Positions 48,489 through 58,448 are shown, numbered from the stretch's first letter. The stretch: DNA of 64,000 bases from Bacteroidales bacterium UBA4333 (GCA_002394335.1 DGTP01000016.1:62001-126000); one strand, 5' to 3'. Notes: generated from the letters alone by a model not told the origin. Numbers and translations: made by a program.

Positions 48489-49817
48489 ATGAACAAACGC
48501 ATCTTACAGTTAGCTGTTCCAAGTATCCTGGCGAATATAACCATCCCTTTGGTAGGCTTGGTGGACACAGCCATAGTAGGGCATATCTCGGATGCCTCTG
48601 CCATCGGCGGTATTGCTATCGGTACGATGCTTTTCGACCTGCTGTATTGGAACTTCGGTTTCCTGCGTGTCGGTACCAGCGGCATGACAGCCCAAGCCTT
48701 GGGCAGAGGTGACAAGCGGGAGTGTGCGCGGTTGCTCACGCAGAGTTTGGGCATTGTCGGCGTGGCAACGGTTGGCATCTGGCTCCTGCAGTGGCTCTTC
48801 GTGACTCTGGCACTGGCATGTGTGCCCTGTTCGCCGGAGGTGGCTTCGTTTGCACGGCAGTATTTCTTCATCCGTATTTGGGCAGCGCCTGCCACGTTGA
48901 GCCTCTTTGCCCTCAAAGGTTGGTTCATCGGTATGCAGAACACCATCTCACCGATGGCAATCGATATCGTGGTGAATGTGGTGAATATGGTGGTGAGCTA
49001 TGCCTTGGCGGTTTATACTCCTTTAGGGGCAATGGGTGTGGCGTACGGAACACTCGTGGCGCAATATACCGGTCTTCTATTGGGAATAATCCTTCTGGCT
49101 TGGCATTACCGCGATATTTTGCGCGGTACTCCGGTGGTAGCTATATTACGCGATTTTCCGTCCATGCGGCGGTTGCTGGTGCTGAACGGCAACTTGTTTA
49201 TCCGCAGCCTTTGTTTTATGGTAGTATATGTAGGCTTTACCTCGCTGGCAAGCCGTTATGGCGATACGGAACTGGCAGTGAGTGCTATACTGATGAAGTT
49301 GTTCATGCTCTTCTCCTATTTTGTGGATGGCTTTGCCTATGCCGGAGAGGCGTTGGTTGGCAAAGCGTACGGCGAGATGCAGAATGCGGAAGACTTGCAG
49401 CCCCATAAGGCGGAACTGAAGAAGATAGTCCGTCTGCTTTTCGAATGGAGTGTAGGTGTCGGAGTGGTGTTTACTGTCATCTATGGCATCTGGGGCGGTG
49501 AGTGCATAGCTCTGATGACTTCGGATAGCGATGTTATCGCTCATTCGATGCCTTATATCGGATGGCTGATAGCTATGCCTGTTGTCAGCACGTTGGCGTT
49601 TATGTGGGACGGGGTCTATGTAGGAGCTACGGCAGGTGTAGAGATCCGCAATTCGATGGTCTGGGCGGCTGTAGGGTTTGTAGGGTGCTATCTGGCAAGT
49701 TATTACTGGGCAGGTGTGCACGCGCTCTATATTGCGTATTTTGCCCACTTGGTGGCACGGGTTGTATATCTGACCATCAAATGGAACAAGGTAGTGGAGA
49801 ACCCACAACCGGTTTAG
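48489..49817 (+). CDS. MATE-family efflux transporter (DinF-like)
   Basis: Inner-membrane antiporter with about 12 membrane helices that exports cationic drugs or metabolites against Na or H. Seen: LAVPSILANITIPLVGLVDTAIVGHIS at the start (first 20 of these residues are the MATE N-terminal signature), GTSGMTAQALGRGD and GFAYAGEALVGKAYGE. 442 residues. The ATG at 48489 (MNKRILQLAVPS) is preferred over an ATG at 48471 that overlaps lpd, because the family usually starts this way. Last gene before a terminator. Confidence 0.88.
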   Translation: MNKRILQLAVPSILANITIPLVGLVDTAIVGHISDASAIGGIAIGTMLFDLLYWNFGFLRVGTSGMTAQALGRGDKRECARLLTQSLGIVGVATVGIWLLQWLFVTLALACVPCSPEVASFARQYFFIRIWAAPATLSLFALKGWFIGMQNTISPMAIDIVVNVVNMVVSYALAVYTPLGAMGVAYGTLVAQYTGLLLGIILLAWHYRDILRGTPVVAILRDFPSMRRLLVLNGNLFIRSLCFMVVYVGFTSLASRYGDTELAVSAILMKLFMLFSYFVDGFAYAGEALVGKAYGEMQNAEDLQPHKAELKKIVRLLFEWSVGVGVVFTVIYGIWGGECIALMTSDSDVIAHSMPYIGWLIAMPVVSTLAFMWDGVYVGATAGVEIRNSMVWAAVGFVGCYLASYYWAGVHALYIAYFAHLVARVVYLTIKWNKVVENPQPV

Positions 49818-49847
49818 GGGAGGATAAACGGCAAATAAGGGCAAATG

Positions 49848-49874
49848 AAAAAGAGAGGCAAACCTCTCTTTTTT
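49848..49874. terminator. Bidirectional terminator between MATE gene and tRNA
   Basis: AAAAAGAGAGG, short loop CAAA, CCTCTCTTTTTT: A-run, stem and T-run work on either strand. Serves the rightward MATE operon and the leftward tRNA. Confidence 0.85.
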
Positions 49875-49875
49875 G

Positions 49876-49950
49876 TGGGCGTTTACGGATTCGAACCGCA
49901 GACCCTCTGCTTGTAAGGCAGATGCTCTAAACCAGCTGAGCTAAACGCCC
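49876..49950 (-). tRNA. tRNA-Val (anticodon TAC)
   Basis: 75 bases including discriminator A. Acceptor stem GGGCGTT/AACGCCC, D arm GCTC...GAGC, anticodon stem TCTGC/GCAGA with loop CTTACAA (anticodon TAC), T arm TGCGG-TTCGAAT-CCGTA. CCA is not encoded. All stems pair. Confidence 0.97.
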
Positions 49951-50018
49951 TTTTCTTCTATTCCAGAACTTTATGCCTCATTTCAAGACTTACGCTCTTT
50001 CATTTCCGAAAGCGAGTG

Positions 50019-50050
50019 CAAAGGTACTGCTTTTTTTTGACATACGCAAA
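50019..50050 (-). promoter_or_regulatory. Promoter for tRNA-Val
   Basis: Leftward TTTG (50050-50047) within TTTGCGTATGTC, 20 bases, TACCTTTG (50026-50019). Confidence 0.8.
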
Positions 50051-50058
50051 TATTTTTG

Positions 50059-50769
50059 CTATTTTTTTTCAAAAAAATGCATTTTATACCATTTTTTTTC
50101 TTTATAAGGGGTAAAAAGGACAAAAATTAGTGCAGTAATCCCCATTCCGACAATCAAACCGGCTAAAACGTCTGCCGTGAAATGTTGGCTCAGATAAATG
50201 CGACTGTACCCCCCTAATGCCGCTAATATGAAACAGAGCAACTGAATCGCTGTGCTTTTGAGCGTGAATACCTTGTTGTTGCCGGAATGTGGCGGCAAGA
50301 CAGAATTTCTGAGATGCATATTTATGATGACACAAAGAGCGAAGAAGAGCGCGAAAAAGGAGGTGGTGTGTCCGGAGGGAAACGAGTACCAGAGATTCAT
50401 CTTTACGCCTTCTACCAGTGGCAGTTGTACATCCGGCATATTCATCTGAAACCATGTAACAGGGCGGGGGGCATTGATCAGGTGCTTCAGGATCTGTGTT
50501 GTCAGTGCGCTGAGCGACAGGCAAGCAGTGGCAATCGCTGCATAGCCGAAGCGATAAAAGAGCAGGAGGACACAAATGAGGTAAGGCGCCCATTCCCCCA
50601 CGCGCGTGTACCATTTATAAAATATATCCCGCGCATCCGTGTGTCTGTCGCAAAGGAAAAGGTGCAGTTCCCCCTTGGGCACCAAAATGAGCGCTAAGCC
50701 CATGCTCAAGGCGAGCAGAAGGCTTAGCGCGATAAAGATGCTATTCTGTCGAAACAGCGATTTTATCAT
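50059..50769 (-). CDS. PAP2-family membrane phosphatase
   Basis: 236 residues with about six membrane helices. The three PAP2 motifs are present: KHLINAPRP (KxxxxxxRP), SFPSGHTTSF (PSGH) and SRIYLSQHFTADV (SRxxxxxHxxxD). Such enzymes dephosphorylate undecaprenyl pyrophosphate, lipid A or phosphatidic/phosphatidylglycerol phosphates; the substrate is not predictable. The start overlaps the stop of the PKD protein gene, so it is the last gene of the surface operon. A link to lipid A modification, and thus to anchoring of Type IX cargo, is conceivable but unproven. Confidence 0.88.
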   Translation of the reverse strand: MIKSLFRQNSIFIALSLLLALSMGLALILVPKGELHLFLCDRHTDARDIFYKWYTRVGEWAPYLICVLLLFYRFGYAAIATACLSLSALTTQILKHLINAPRPVTWFQMNMPDVQLPLVEGVKMNLWYSFPSGHTTSFFALFFALCVIINMHLRNSVLPPHSGNNKVFTLKSTAIQLLCFILAALGGYSRIYLSQHFTADVLAGLIVGMGITALIFVLFTPYKEKKWYKMHFFEKK

Positions 50770-53477
50770 TGGATCTTAATTCCGTACGAGTTGTAGATGT
50801 GACCGTCACGCTCAATGAACAAGTGCTGGTCGATGATTGTCTTGCGTGCCGGTGCATTGGAGGTTGATGGAGCAGAGTAGTCATCGACATGGTCAATGGT
50901 CTTTTCGCACGTCGGCAGCACGGTACCATCCGCACGGGTCAGTACTACGTGGTAGGTGTCATTCAGTACGAATGGGGTTTCTGAATGATAGACAGAGCCG
51001 GTCGCACCCAAAATAGGCTCGCCGTTGTGGTACCACTGGTAGCCGGTGAAGGTATAGCCGGTGTTGTTATAAACCGCTAATACATTGTTGTACTTGTACG
51101 CGAAGACGGAAGAAGGATAATAAACCGTTACATTGATCGGGAAGGTCAGTGTCTTCATACAGATGGTATCCTCTACCGTAATACGGGCGCTGTAAGTACC
51201 CGGTGTGAGTTGTTCCGTAGGCAACGGAATAAGTCCTGCACCCGGTGTGACAACAGTGTCCATTGTGCCGCAGATGAAATGGGTCTCGCCTATATCTCCT
51301 TTGTGGTAAACATACGGAATATCGAACTTGTCGCCCGGGCAGACGTGCTGGGTGGTAACATCGTTCCGAACCTCCATGTCAAGACAAGTGATAACACGCA
51401 GGTGGCATGTGATAATAGAGTCACAGCCGGCTGCGTTACCGTTAGGGATTGTCCAAGTAACATCTTGTGAAGCCTCGTAGGTTGTGCCGTTGATAGTGTA
51501 GCTGTCTTGCGCGGTGTGGCTGTACTCGTAGGAGGAAGCCTTGCCGTACTCGACGAGTGTGATAACAACAGAGTCGCAGTTGTAATAGGTTGTATCCACA
51601 CGGTACATTTCTCCGGTGTAGTCTTCCGCCACACAGTCGAATGTGCGGTGGCGGATAGTGTCAGGACGGTTTACGTAGAACGAGAATTGCACCTTGCCTA
51701 AGTAGCGGTTGCTCTCGGAGGTACATACTTGGTGACCATAGAGGCTTGCCTGTACATCGTACCAGCCCGGTACGTCATAGCTGTGCTCTGTGGTAGGAAC
51801 GCCGTTATAGTCGCTTGTACCGTCACCGAAATCCCAGTCCACGCGGGTGATTTCGTCCGTACCTACGCGTGCGTCAAACTCAAGAGTGCTACCGATACAA
51901 TAGGTAGTGGAACTGATATATCCGTCAGTGAAAGTCTCGCCATTAACGATCACACCCTGCTGAACGGCAGCCGAACCGGCAGAGTAGGCATAGGACTCAT
52001 CTTCGCCGTTACCGTAAACAGTAGCTATCACGCCTCTTGGGTTCTCCAGACGGAAGACAGAGAAGTTAGAAGTGCCGGCATCGCCGATTTTAGCCCGTGC
52101 ATAAGAGTAGGTGGGGTTGCCCGGAACAGGTATCCATTGCAAGAGACTGGTTTTGTCCACAGTGCTTGCTCCATAGAGGGCGGTAAGTCTGGTTTCTCTG
52201 CAGGCGGCCGTTTCGGTAACAACATTGAGGAAGTGATCATTGGTTTTGGATGTGTAGCAGGTACCGAAAGTAATTCTGCCGATCTTCTGCTGAATAGGTG
52301 ACACCCATACAGAGGAAGGGTCGCCCTTACCGCCGACAATCTCATCGTTGCTCTTGCCTTTGTAGGAGTTACCGGTGTCGTAGTTATAGACGGCACAAGG
52401 GCAACTGGTTTCAATATAAACGACATCTTGCGTAATAACCTGATCAATAGGACTGTCTCCGGCTTTGTTGCCGTTGGGATCTCCGCTACCTTGCAGCATT
52501 ATATAATAGGTTTCACCCTCATTGATATATGCTTGTGTGTAGCCGTCAATCTTGATCTCTGTGTCACGCTGGGTGGCGGTAATGCCGATGAGGTTTCCGT
52601 TCTTCTCAAGCGAACGGGTAGCAATAAACTGTGTTCCCCAGTACTCGATAGGCATCGGTTGTTCAAACAAACAGTCGCGGGCTGCAATACCGGTAGGTAT
52701 ATTGGTGATAGGAACACCGCAGTAGATAGCAATCTTGCGGTCATTTTTTGCTTTGATATGTGTACCGGAAAGGCTTCCCCCTTTCTCGGTAATGAGGTAA
52801 TAGGTCTGTCCTTTGTTCAGGTCAATGGTATAGAGCTGTCCGGCAAGATGACCGTCGTAGGTGTTTCCGTTAGGAATAATATCCACCTTGGTACCGTCCT
52901 CTGTTCCGAGAATAGTGGTCAGACCTACTGCATCGGGGAAGTCAGACTTCACTTTCGACCAATAATCCTGGGTGTAGTACTCGCTACCGAGAGCCGTCAT
53001 CGGCAGAATGTTGCTGGCATCCATGGAGTGGGTGGAACTCAGGATTACATAGACAGAGATGTCTTCGGTAGCGGTAATATGCAGACCATACATATTTTTC
53101 TGCCCTGCCAATGAATAGACATTATTGGCATTGCTTATGTTGGTCGGGTACCATTTGGAGGCATCCATCGGCACTTTGATCATTCCTGCATTGGGGTTGG
53201 TTTGCGAAACTGTGCCGTTACCGAACTCGTTCCACGAACCGGCAGCCACCTGCTGGGTGATATTGATGGCATTTCCGATACCACCTTCAATCTTTACGGT
53301 ACACGCTTTCTCTGCGGAGACAGCGATGTAAGGGGCAGGTGTGGCTTTGTCCGGCGAGCAGACAAGCGATGAACTAACCCAGAAATCCTTACCCTGTGTA
53401 GAGGATTGTCCCCAAGCCGATGAAGTAATTCCGGCGAATAGCGTTACAAGCAAAAATGCAATAAGTTGCTTTTTCAT
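50766..53477 (-). CDS. Secreted IgGFc-binding/PKD-domain protein
   Basis: 903 residues. Signal peptide (MKKQLIAFLLVTLFAGITSSA), an N-terminal region similar to the IgGFc-binding domain (STQGKDFWVSSSLVCSPDKA, then repeated blades with KIAIYCGVPITNIPTG), a PKD domain (VDWDFGDGTSDY...HSYDVPGWYDV, about residue 560), further beta domains, and the C-terminal tail LFIERDGHIYNSYGIKIQ, which matches the tail of the FN3 proteins. Probably Type IX cargo exposed on the surface. A paralogue is encoded two genes upstream. Binding of immunoglobulin is not implied; adhesion is an inference. Confidence 0.85.
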   Translation of the reverse strand: MKKQLIAFLLVTLFAGITSSAWGQSSTQGKDFWVSSSLVCSPDKATPAPYIAVSAEKACTVKIEGGIGNAINITQQVAAGSWNEFGNGTVSQTNPNAGMIKVPMDASKWYPTNISNANNVYSLAGQKNMYGLHITATEDISVYVILSSTHSMDASNILPMTALGSEYYTQDYWSKVKSDFPDAVGLTTILGTEDGTKVDIIPNGNTYDGHLAGQLYTIDLNKGQTYYLITEKGGSLSGTHIKAKNDRKIAIYCGVPITNIPTGIAARDCLFEQPMPIEYWGTQFIATRSLEKNGNLIGITATQRDTEIKIDGYTQAYINEGETYYIMLQGSGDPNGNKAGDSPIDQVITQDVVYIETSCPCAVYNYDTGNSYKGKSNDEIVGGKGDPSSVWVSPIQQKIGRITFGTCYTSKTNDHFLNVVTETAACRETRLTALYGASTVDKTSLLQWIPVPGNPTYSYARAKIGDAGTSNFSVFRLENPRGVIATVYGNGEDESYAYSAGSAAVQQGVIVNGETFTDGYISSTTYCIGSTLEFDARVGTDEITRVDWDFGDGTSDYNGVPTTEHSYDVPGWYDVQASLYGHQVCTSESNRYLGKVQFSFYVNRPDTIRHRTFDCVAEDYTGEMYRVDTTYYNCDSVVITLVEYGKASSYEYSHTAQDSYTINGTTYEASQDVTWTIPNGNAAGCDSIITCHLRVITCLDMEVRNDVTTQHVCPGDKFDIPYVYHKGDIGETHFICGTMDTVVTPGAGLIPLPTEQLTPGTYSARITVEDTICMKTLTFPINVTVYYPSSVFAYKYNNVLAVYNNTGYTFTGYQWYHNGEPILGATGSVYHSETPFVLNDTYHVVLTRADGTVLPTCEKTIDHVDDYSAPSTSNAPARKTIIDQHLFIERDGHIYNSYGIKIQ

Positions 53478-53574
53478 ATGATTATGTTCTAATTAGTTCT
53501 TTTTTATGTTCATCTCGGAAGCTGGTCCCGTGATGGTCATGTTCTAAACCGCATATCGGAATATAGATCTCCGG

Positions 53575-55737
53575 TTAGAGAATATGAATCTCTACGCGGC
53601 GGTTGTTCTGGCGGCCTTCTTCGGTGTCGTTGGTGTCGATAGGTTCTGTTTCGCCGCGACCTTCCGCCTCCAGTCTCTCAGGAGCGATACCACGTTTGAT
53701 GAGGTCTTTCATAACAGCCTCGGCGCGTCCTTCGGACAGTTTCTGGTTCGCTTCGTCCTTACCTACGCTGTCGGTGTGACCTACGATCTTAATACGGGTG
53801 TCAGGATGGCTCTCCAGGAAGTTGTAGAGACCATTCAACTCAGCCTCGGAGACAGGCAGGATCTTGGTTTTGTTGGTAGCGAAGAACATATTCTTGAGGA
53901 TAATAACCTCCTGCTTGACAGGAATAAGATCAATGTGGAGGCTGTCTCCCAAATCGCTTATTATACCATTGTAAGGCTCATAGCCGAACTGATCGATGTG
54001 AATAGAGTAGGAGACTGTGTCAGCCAGACGCTCGCTGCTGCCACCGCTGACAGAGTCGGTAGTGAGCGTATAGCGATCCTCGGATGTACCGCGCTTACGG
54101 ACTTTGACATTGGCAATAAGCGGCAGTCCTGTCTCTTTGTCCGACACGGTAACGCGGAAGACCGGTTTCTCAACCAAACGGATCTCTACCGGTATACGAC
54201 CGAACGTGTCAATGGTATAGATCGTTGTAGCGGGCTTATAGTTCTCAGCAGTAGCGAGAAGAGAGTAGTTACCGAACTTGGACTTCTGCTTGAGATCGCC
54301 TTTCGGCAGTCTCTTGTTACGCACGAGTGCTTTCTCTGTCTGCACATCAGAGATGGTGACAACAGCATTGGGGATAGGTTCGTTGGTCTTGCTGTCCAAA
54401 ACTGTTATTTCCGCAGTGGAAGCAGGAGTCTCCGGTGTGCGACCAGGGATCTGGAACTGGATGGCGAAACGGACACCTACAAAGAGTGTGTTCAGTTTGG
54501 TACCCTCCATACCAAGCATCGTGTTGGTACGCTGGATCTGGTAGTCGTTGGTTACGACATCTACGGGGCGTGCCGCTGCAGTGGCATTGGTGTTAAGCAC
54601 ACCGTATTCGGCAAAGAGTCCCATTTTATAGTGGATATACTCGCGTCCGAACGGCTGGCGCTCGCCCTCTTTGACTTTCTTTTTCTTTTTGGCTTTCGGG
54701 TCGGCATCGCGGTGCAGCCATTCGTCCAGATCCAGACCGATCTCTGCACATAGACGCACATCCGGTTGCTTGAAGGAGATAGGGTGCTGGTCTTTGTTCT
54801 GCGCAGGGATGTCGAAGATTCCCAGACCGTAAGGCTCCAAGAATGCGGGGTCGTTGACAGTAATGTCGTACTGTCCCTTCTGGCTGTAGCTGCCCAACGG
54901 GAAACCGTAAGACACTTTTCCACCCAAGAGGAAATAGAACTTGTCAAACTGGGCACCGAACATCAACGGAATACCTACATAACCGGCATTGCGGGTTTCC
55001 TGCAGTTTGTCGAAGAGGTAGTTATATTTAGCTCCGGCAACATCGGTACGGTTCATCTGAAAACCGTAGTTGGAGGTGGAGTTGAAATAGTCGAAATCAA
55101 TACCTGTTTCGAAGCGGAAGTGCTTGTACTCCAGCTCATATCCCACGCGTAGTCCTGCACCCGGTCCGCCTACCAAGGAGCGGTAAGCATAGTCGTTGTT
55201 GAGTTGCGAGCCTTGGCTGAGTGCGCCCCATTGGCCTTCTCCCTGCTTGTCCATAAGGGCAGCGTAGCCAATGCGCGGGCTGATATTAAAGAGGTGTTTC
55301 GCCTGCTCTTTCTGGCTGCGCTCCCAACGACGGATAACAGCAGCTTCACGTGCCAGTTCTTCCTGCTCGCGTTTCTCTGCCTCTTTGCGGCGCTCCTCTG
55401 CCAAGCGCTGACGCTCTGCGTCCTTTTTCTCGTTTTCTTTCTGACGATCGGCAGAAGCCTTGGCGCGCTCTTTCTCAGCCTGCAGGCGTTTCTTCTCCGC
55501 CTCGGCTTTCTTCTTGTCGGCTTCCTTTTGCTTGGCAGCCTGTTGTTTCTCTTTCTCTTTTTGCTTCTTGGCTCTTTCTTTCTCCTTTTGTGCCTGTGCT
55601 TTTGCTTTCGCTTTGTCCTTGTTGTTAGGGGCTGCAGCGACAGCGGCAGCAGAAGAAGCGGTCATGGCAGTCATCGGCATAGCGAGACTGAACAAGAATG
55701 CCAGTAATACGAAAATATGCATGCTCTTTTTCATCAT
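53575..55737 (-). CDS. OmpA-family protein with charged coiled coil
   Basis: 720 residues. Signal peptide (MMKKSMHIFVLLAFLFSLAMP), then a long Lys/Glu/Ala/Gln-rich coiled coil (about 35-140), a beta-barrel-like region (about 150-440), carboxypeptidase-regulatory-type beta domains (ITVLDSKTNEPIPNAVVTIS; VSDKETGLPLIANVKVRKRG) and a C-terminal OmpA domain (about 610-720) with KIVGHTDSVGKDEANQKLSE and GRAEAV, which binds peptidoglycan. It anchors the outer membrane or a surface complex to the cell wall. It lies between two secreted IgGFc/PKD genes (23 bases after one), so it may tether them. An ATG three bases downstream is an equal start. Confidence 0.88.
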   Translation of the reverse strand: MMKKSMHIFVLLAFLFSLAMPMTAMTASSAAAVAAAPNNKDKAKAKAQAQKEKERAKKQKEKEKQQAAKQKEADKKKAEAEKKRLQAEKERAKASADRQKENEKKDAERQRLAEERRKEAEKREQEELAREAAVIRRWERSQKEQAKHLFNISPRIGYAALMDKQGEGQWGALSQGSQLNNDYAYRSLVGGPGAGLRVGYELEYKHFRFETGIDFDYFNSTSNYGFQMNRTDVAGAKYNYLFDKLQETRNAGYVGIPLMFGAQFDKFYFLLGGKVSYGFPLGSYSQKGQYDITVNDPAFLEPYGLGIFDIPAQNKDQHPISFKQPDVRLCAEIGLDLDEWLHRDADPKAKKKKKVKEGERQPFGREYIHYKMGLFAEYGVLNTNATAAARPVDVVTNDYQIQRTNTMLGMEGTKLNTLFVGVRFAIQFQIPGRTPETPASTAEITVLDSKTNEPIPNAVVTISDVQTEKALVRNKRLPKGDLKQKSKFGNYSLLATAENYKPATTIYTIDTFGRIPVEIRLVEKPVFRVTVSDKETGLPLIANVKVRKRGTSEDRYTLTTDSVSGGSSERLADTVSYSIHIDQFGYEPYNGIISDLGDSLHIDLIPVKQEVIILKNMFFATNKTKILPVSEAELNGLYNFLESHPDTRIKIVGHTDSVGKDEANQKLSEGRAEAVMKDLIKRGIAPERLEAEGRGETEPIDTNDTEEGRQNNRRVEIHIL

Positions 55738-55760
55738 TGTGTTCTCCTCTATGCTAATGG

Positions 55761-58406
55761 TTATTGAATATTGAATTTGAAGTTACGGTTGTTTTTGCCG
55801 GTGCGGACACGCAGCAGATAGAATCCTTTGTCTTTCGGCACATCGATAGTACAGCCTCCATTAGGGATATTGAAGGTTACTTCCTGATAGATCTTACCGT
55901 TTGAGGTGATCCATTGTGCGGTGCACTCGATATCTTTGGAAGTGTCATAGGAAGCATTGACGAAAATCTTGTCTCCGTTCAGAACCTGATAAGCGGTAAT
56001 CTCGTTGCCTTCGGGAGTAAATTCACGTTTGTTCTTATTATCTGCAAACTCTTTGGCGCAAGCGCAGGTTCTGACTTCGTTGGGCTGCCCTTTGTTGATA
56101 GTGAAGCATACATAATACCTATCTTTCGATATGTCTCCGTAAGGCAGGTCGTAAAAGTTGAGGTTAGCAGAGATCTGACCCTCTATAGCGGTGCTGTCCG
56201 AGGTCCTGTACCACTGGAAGTCGCTGAGCGACTTACCGTCAAACTTGCTTGCCAAGAGACCTAAGACGTTATTGTAACGCTGGTCGATGACATCGTTATC
56301 GAAGTTGATCATAAAATACATGGTGGTGTCTGCACCGCCGCAGTCAGACTTGATAACAAGGTGAATGCCATATTCGGTATCCGGCTTGGCAGTCTTGGGA
56401 ATGGAAATCTGGAAATAGTTGCTCTCTATTTTGAGCTGATCCTCATTGAAGCCTGCATCTTTGGCAGCCTGGTCAAACTCGATAGTGACATTATCGCCAT
56501 AGAGATTTACTTTACCTTCATTGGTGTACGGAATTCTACCGATATACTCATTGCTATTCTCAGGGCAGGGGATATCGGGCGTACCAATAGAGAACTCGTA
56601 CCGGCCGATGGTCACTTTGATAGGAATGCGGTCAACGGCACTTTGTCCCGAGCAGAGGTTACTGCTCTCGCGATAGATAAGTACATATGCGTCATAGACA
56701 CCGGATTTCTCATAGAAGTGTGCTACGGAATCCCGGTTGGTGAGGTCATTGGAACCATCGCCGAAATACCACTCTATTTTCTCATATTCGTAGTCGGGGT
56801 GGCAAGCAAACTTAATGGTGTCTTCACCGCAAAGGGTATTTTCGCTCTCAGGGGTGAAAATCTGTCCGTTGATGGTGATATACTGTGTCAGCGGCTTGGT
56901 GGCACCTCCTGCAGAGTAGCCGTAGGACTCGTTGGCAGTAAATCCGTACACATGGGCGATAAAATTGCCGTTTTCGCTCTTGAGAGTGTGCGAGGTAGCG
57001 GTGCTGCCGAGTGATACTTGTGCGTAATGATAGGTGTTAGAACCGTCAACCGGAGAGAAATTGCTCTCAATAGAAGTACCGTCCAGCGTCATGGACTGCG
57101 GTTTGTCGGTTACGACATTGACATAGTGTGCGGTAGTACCGTTTTTGCTGGCATAAGTGGCAAAAGTGACTTGGTCGATCTGTTGCTCAATAGGGTTGAT
57201 CCACAGCATAGCCGGGTCACCGCTGGAGTTCTTGTCTCCATGGTACTGTTGCGACACGATGAACAGGTGTACAGCGCAGGGGCAAGAGGTCGTTACCAGA
57301 CAGCTTCCGTTCTTGGCATAAGTGCCGTAGGATCCGATCTCGAACTCCCAATAGCGTTTTGGGTTAGTGGCAAAATCGAATGTATAAACGGAGTCTCCGT
57401 TAATACGGACTTCGGTTTGGTCATTCAGTGCCAGAATACGGATTTTATCCGCAGGGCGACTTGCCGAAGCTGTCAAGACGAAGGTGTTTCCCCAGTACTG
57501 GGTAGGCATTGCTTGTGAGAAAATATGGTCACGTTGTTTTACCTGATAGGGAATATTGGTGTGCGGACAGCCTTGGAAGACTGCAATCTTCTTGCCATTA
57601 CGCGCTTTGACATATGTACCGGAGAGATCGCCTTCTGCGTTGTCTTTCATGCCAGTCCATACATACCAGACTTGTCCTTTTTTGAGGACAGGCGAATGGA
57701 GGGTGTCTCCTTTTTGGAAGCGGGCAAAATCGCGCAAGTCTTCGTCCACCATATTAATGTCTCCACCTACAAAATTAAGTGCATTTTTTGCCGTGGTAAT
57801 TGTAGTGGTATATTCAGAGGGGCAATAATCTATAATGGTATTGTCTTCTGCCGCAATGACGGCAAAGTGGCTACCTTGGGTAGAACCTGTTCCGCTATGG
57901 TCGGATGGGGTATAGGTCTGAATATAGTACTCGTCCAAGAGCGAAGCTGTCGGCAACACGTTGGTTGCATCGAATGTGGCTTTCTTGTAGTTGGTAGCGA
58001 AAAGAGAAATGTTTGCAGTTGCGGTAACATGCAGTGCACAGGTATCGACCTGCTCCGAGTTGACAGCATAGCAGACTTTTCCTGTACCAGCCATGGCAGA
58101 ACGGGCATTGTCGGCAAGAACATTACCGGAGTAGAGTTCTACAAGGGTCATGTTGTTGGCAGAGACCGATACGGTCTCCGAATAGCCGGTGAAAGGATTG
58201 GTAATAGTAACATTACAATCCTCGCGGGAAGAAATTGACAGGGAAAGCTCCAATTGATTGTTGTCATCCTGGTCAGCTCTCAAGAATGTGACCCAGAAGT
58301 CCTTTCCTTCCGTGGACTGACCCTCTACTACCGTTTCTGCTTTAGTGCTTGTTAGCGGCGCCAAGCAGAGGCAAAAAAGTAAAACTGCAAAAAGATGTTT
58401 TTTCAT
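55761..58406 (-). CDS. Secreted IgGFc-binding/PKD-domain protein, paralogue
   Basis: 881 residues from the ATG at 58406, which gives a good signal peptide (MKKHLFAVLLFCLCLAPLTS); the longer frame to 58514 begins upstream of the promoter. IgGFc-binding-like N-terminal region (STEGKDFWVTFLRADQDDNN, KIAVFQGCPHTNIPYQVKQ), PKD domain (IEWYFGDGSNDL...FYEKSGVYDAYV, about residue 555), other beta domains and a C-terminus of the common Type IX kind (DKGFYLLRVRTGKNNRNFKF). It differs from its paralogue at the tail. First gene of the surface operon. Confidence 0.85.
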   Translation of the reverse strand: MKKHLFAVLLFCLCLAPLTSTKAETVVEGQSTEGKDFWVTFLRADQDDNNQLELSLSISSREDCNVTITNPFTGYSETVSVSANNMTLVELYSGNVLADNARSAMAGTGKVCYAVNSEQVDTCALHVTATANISLFATNYKKATFDATNVLPTASLLDEYYIQTYTPSDHSGTGSTQGSHFAVIAAEDNTIIDYCPSEYTTTITTAKNALNFVGGDINMVDEDLRDFARFQKGDTLHSPVLKKGQVWYVWTGMKDNAEGDLSGTYVKARNGKKIAVFQGCPHTNIPYQVKQRDHIFSQAMPTQYWGNTFVLTASASRPADKIRILALNDQTEVRINGDSVYTFDFATNPKRYWEFEIGSYGTYAKNGSCLVTTSCPCAVHLFIVSQQYHGDKNSSGDPAMLWINPIEQQIDQVTFATYASKNGTTAHYVNVVTDKPQSMTLDGTSIESNFSPVDGSNTYHYAQVSLGSTATSHTLKSENGNFIAHVYGFTANESYGYSAGGATKPLTQYITINGQIFTPESENTLCGEDTIKFACHPDYEYEKIEWYFGDGSNDLTNRDSVAHFYEKSGVYDAYVLIYRESSNLCSGQSAVDRIPIKVTIGRYEFSIGTPDIPCPENSNEYIGRIPYTNEGKVNLYGDNVTIEFDQAAKDAGFNEDQLKIESNYFQISIPKTAKPDTEYGIHLVIKSDCGGADTTMYFMINFDNDVIDQRYNNVLGLLASKFDGKSLSDFQWYRTSDSTAIEGQISANLNFYDLPYGDISKDRYYVCFTINKGQPNEVRTCACAKEFADNKNKREFTPEGNEITAYQVLNGDKIFVNASYDTSKDIECTAQWITSNGKIYQEVTFNIPNGGCTIDVPKDKGFYLLRVRTGKNNRNFKFNIQ

Positions 58407-58448
58407 ATAAATTTTAGTGTTAAAAAAGTATTCATTCTGTTTCGCCTG

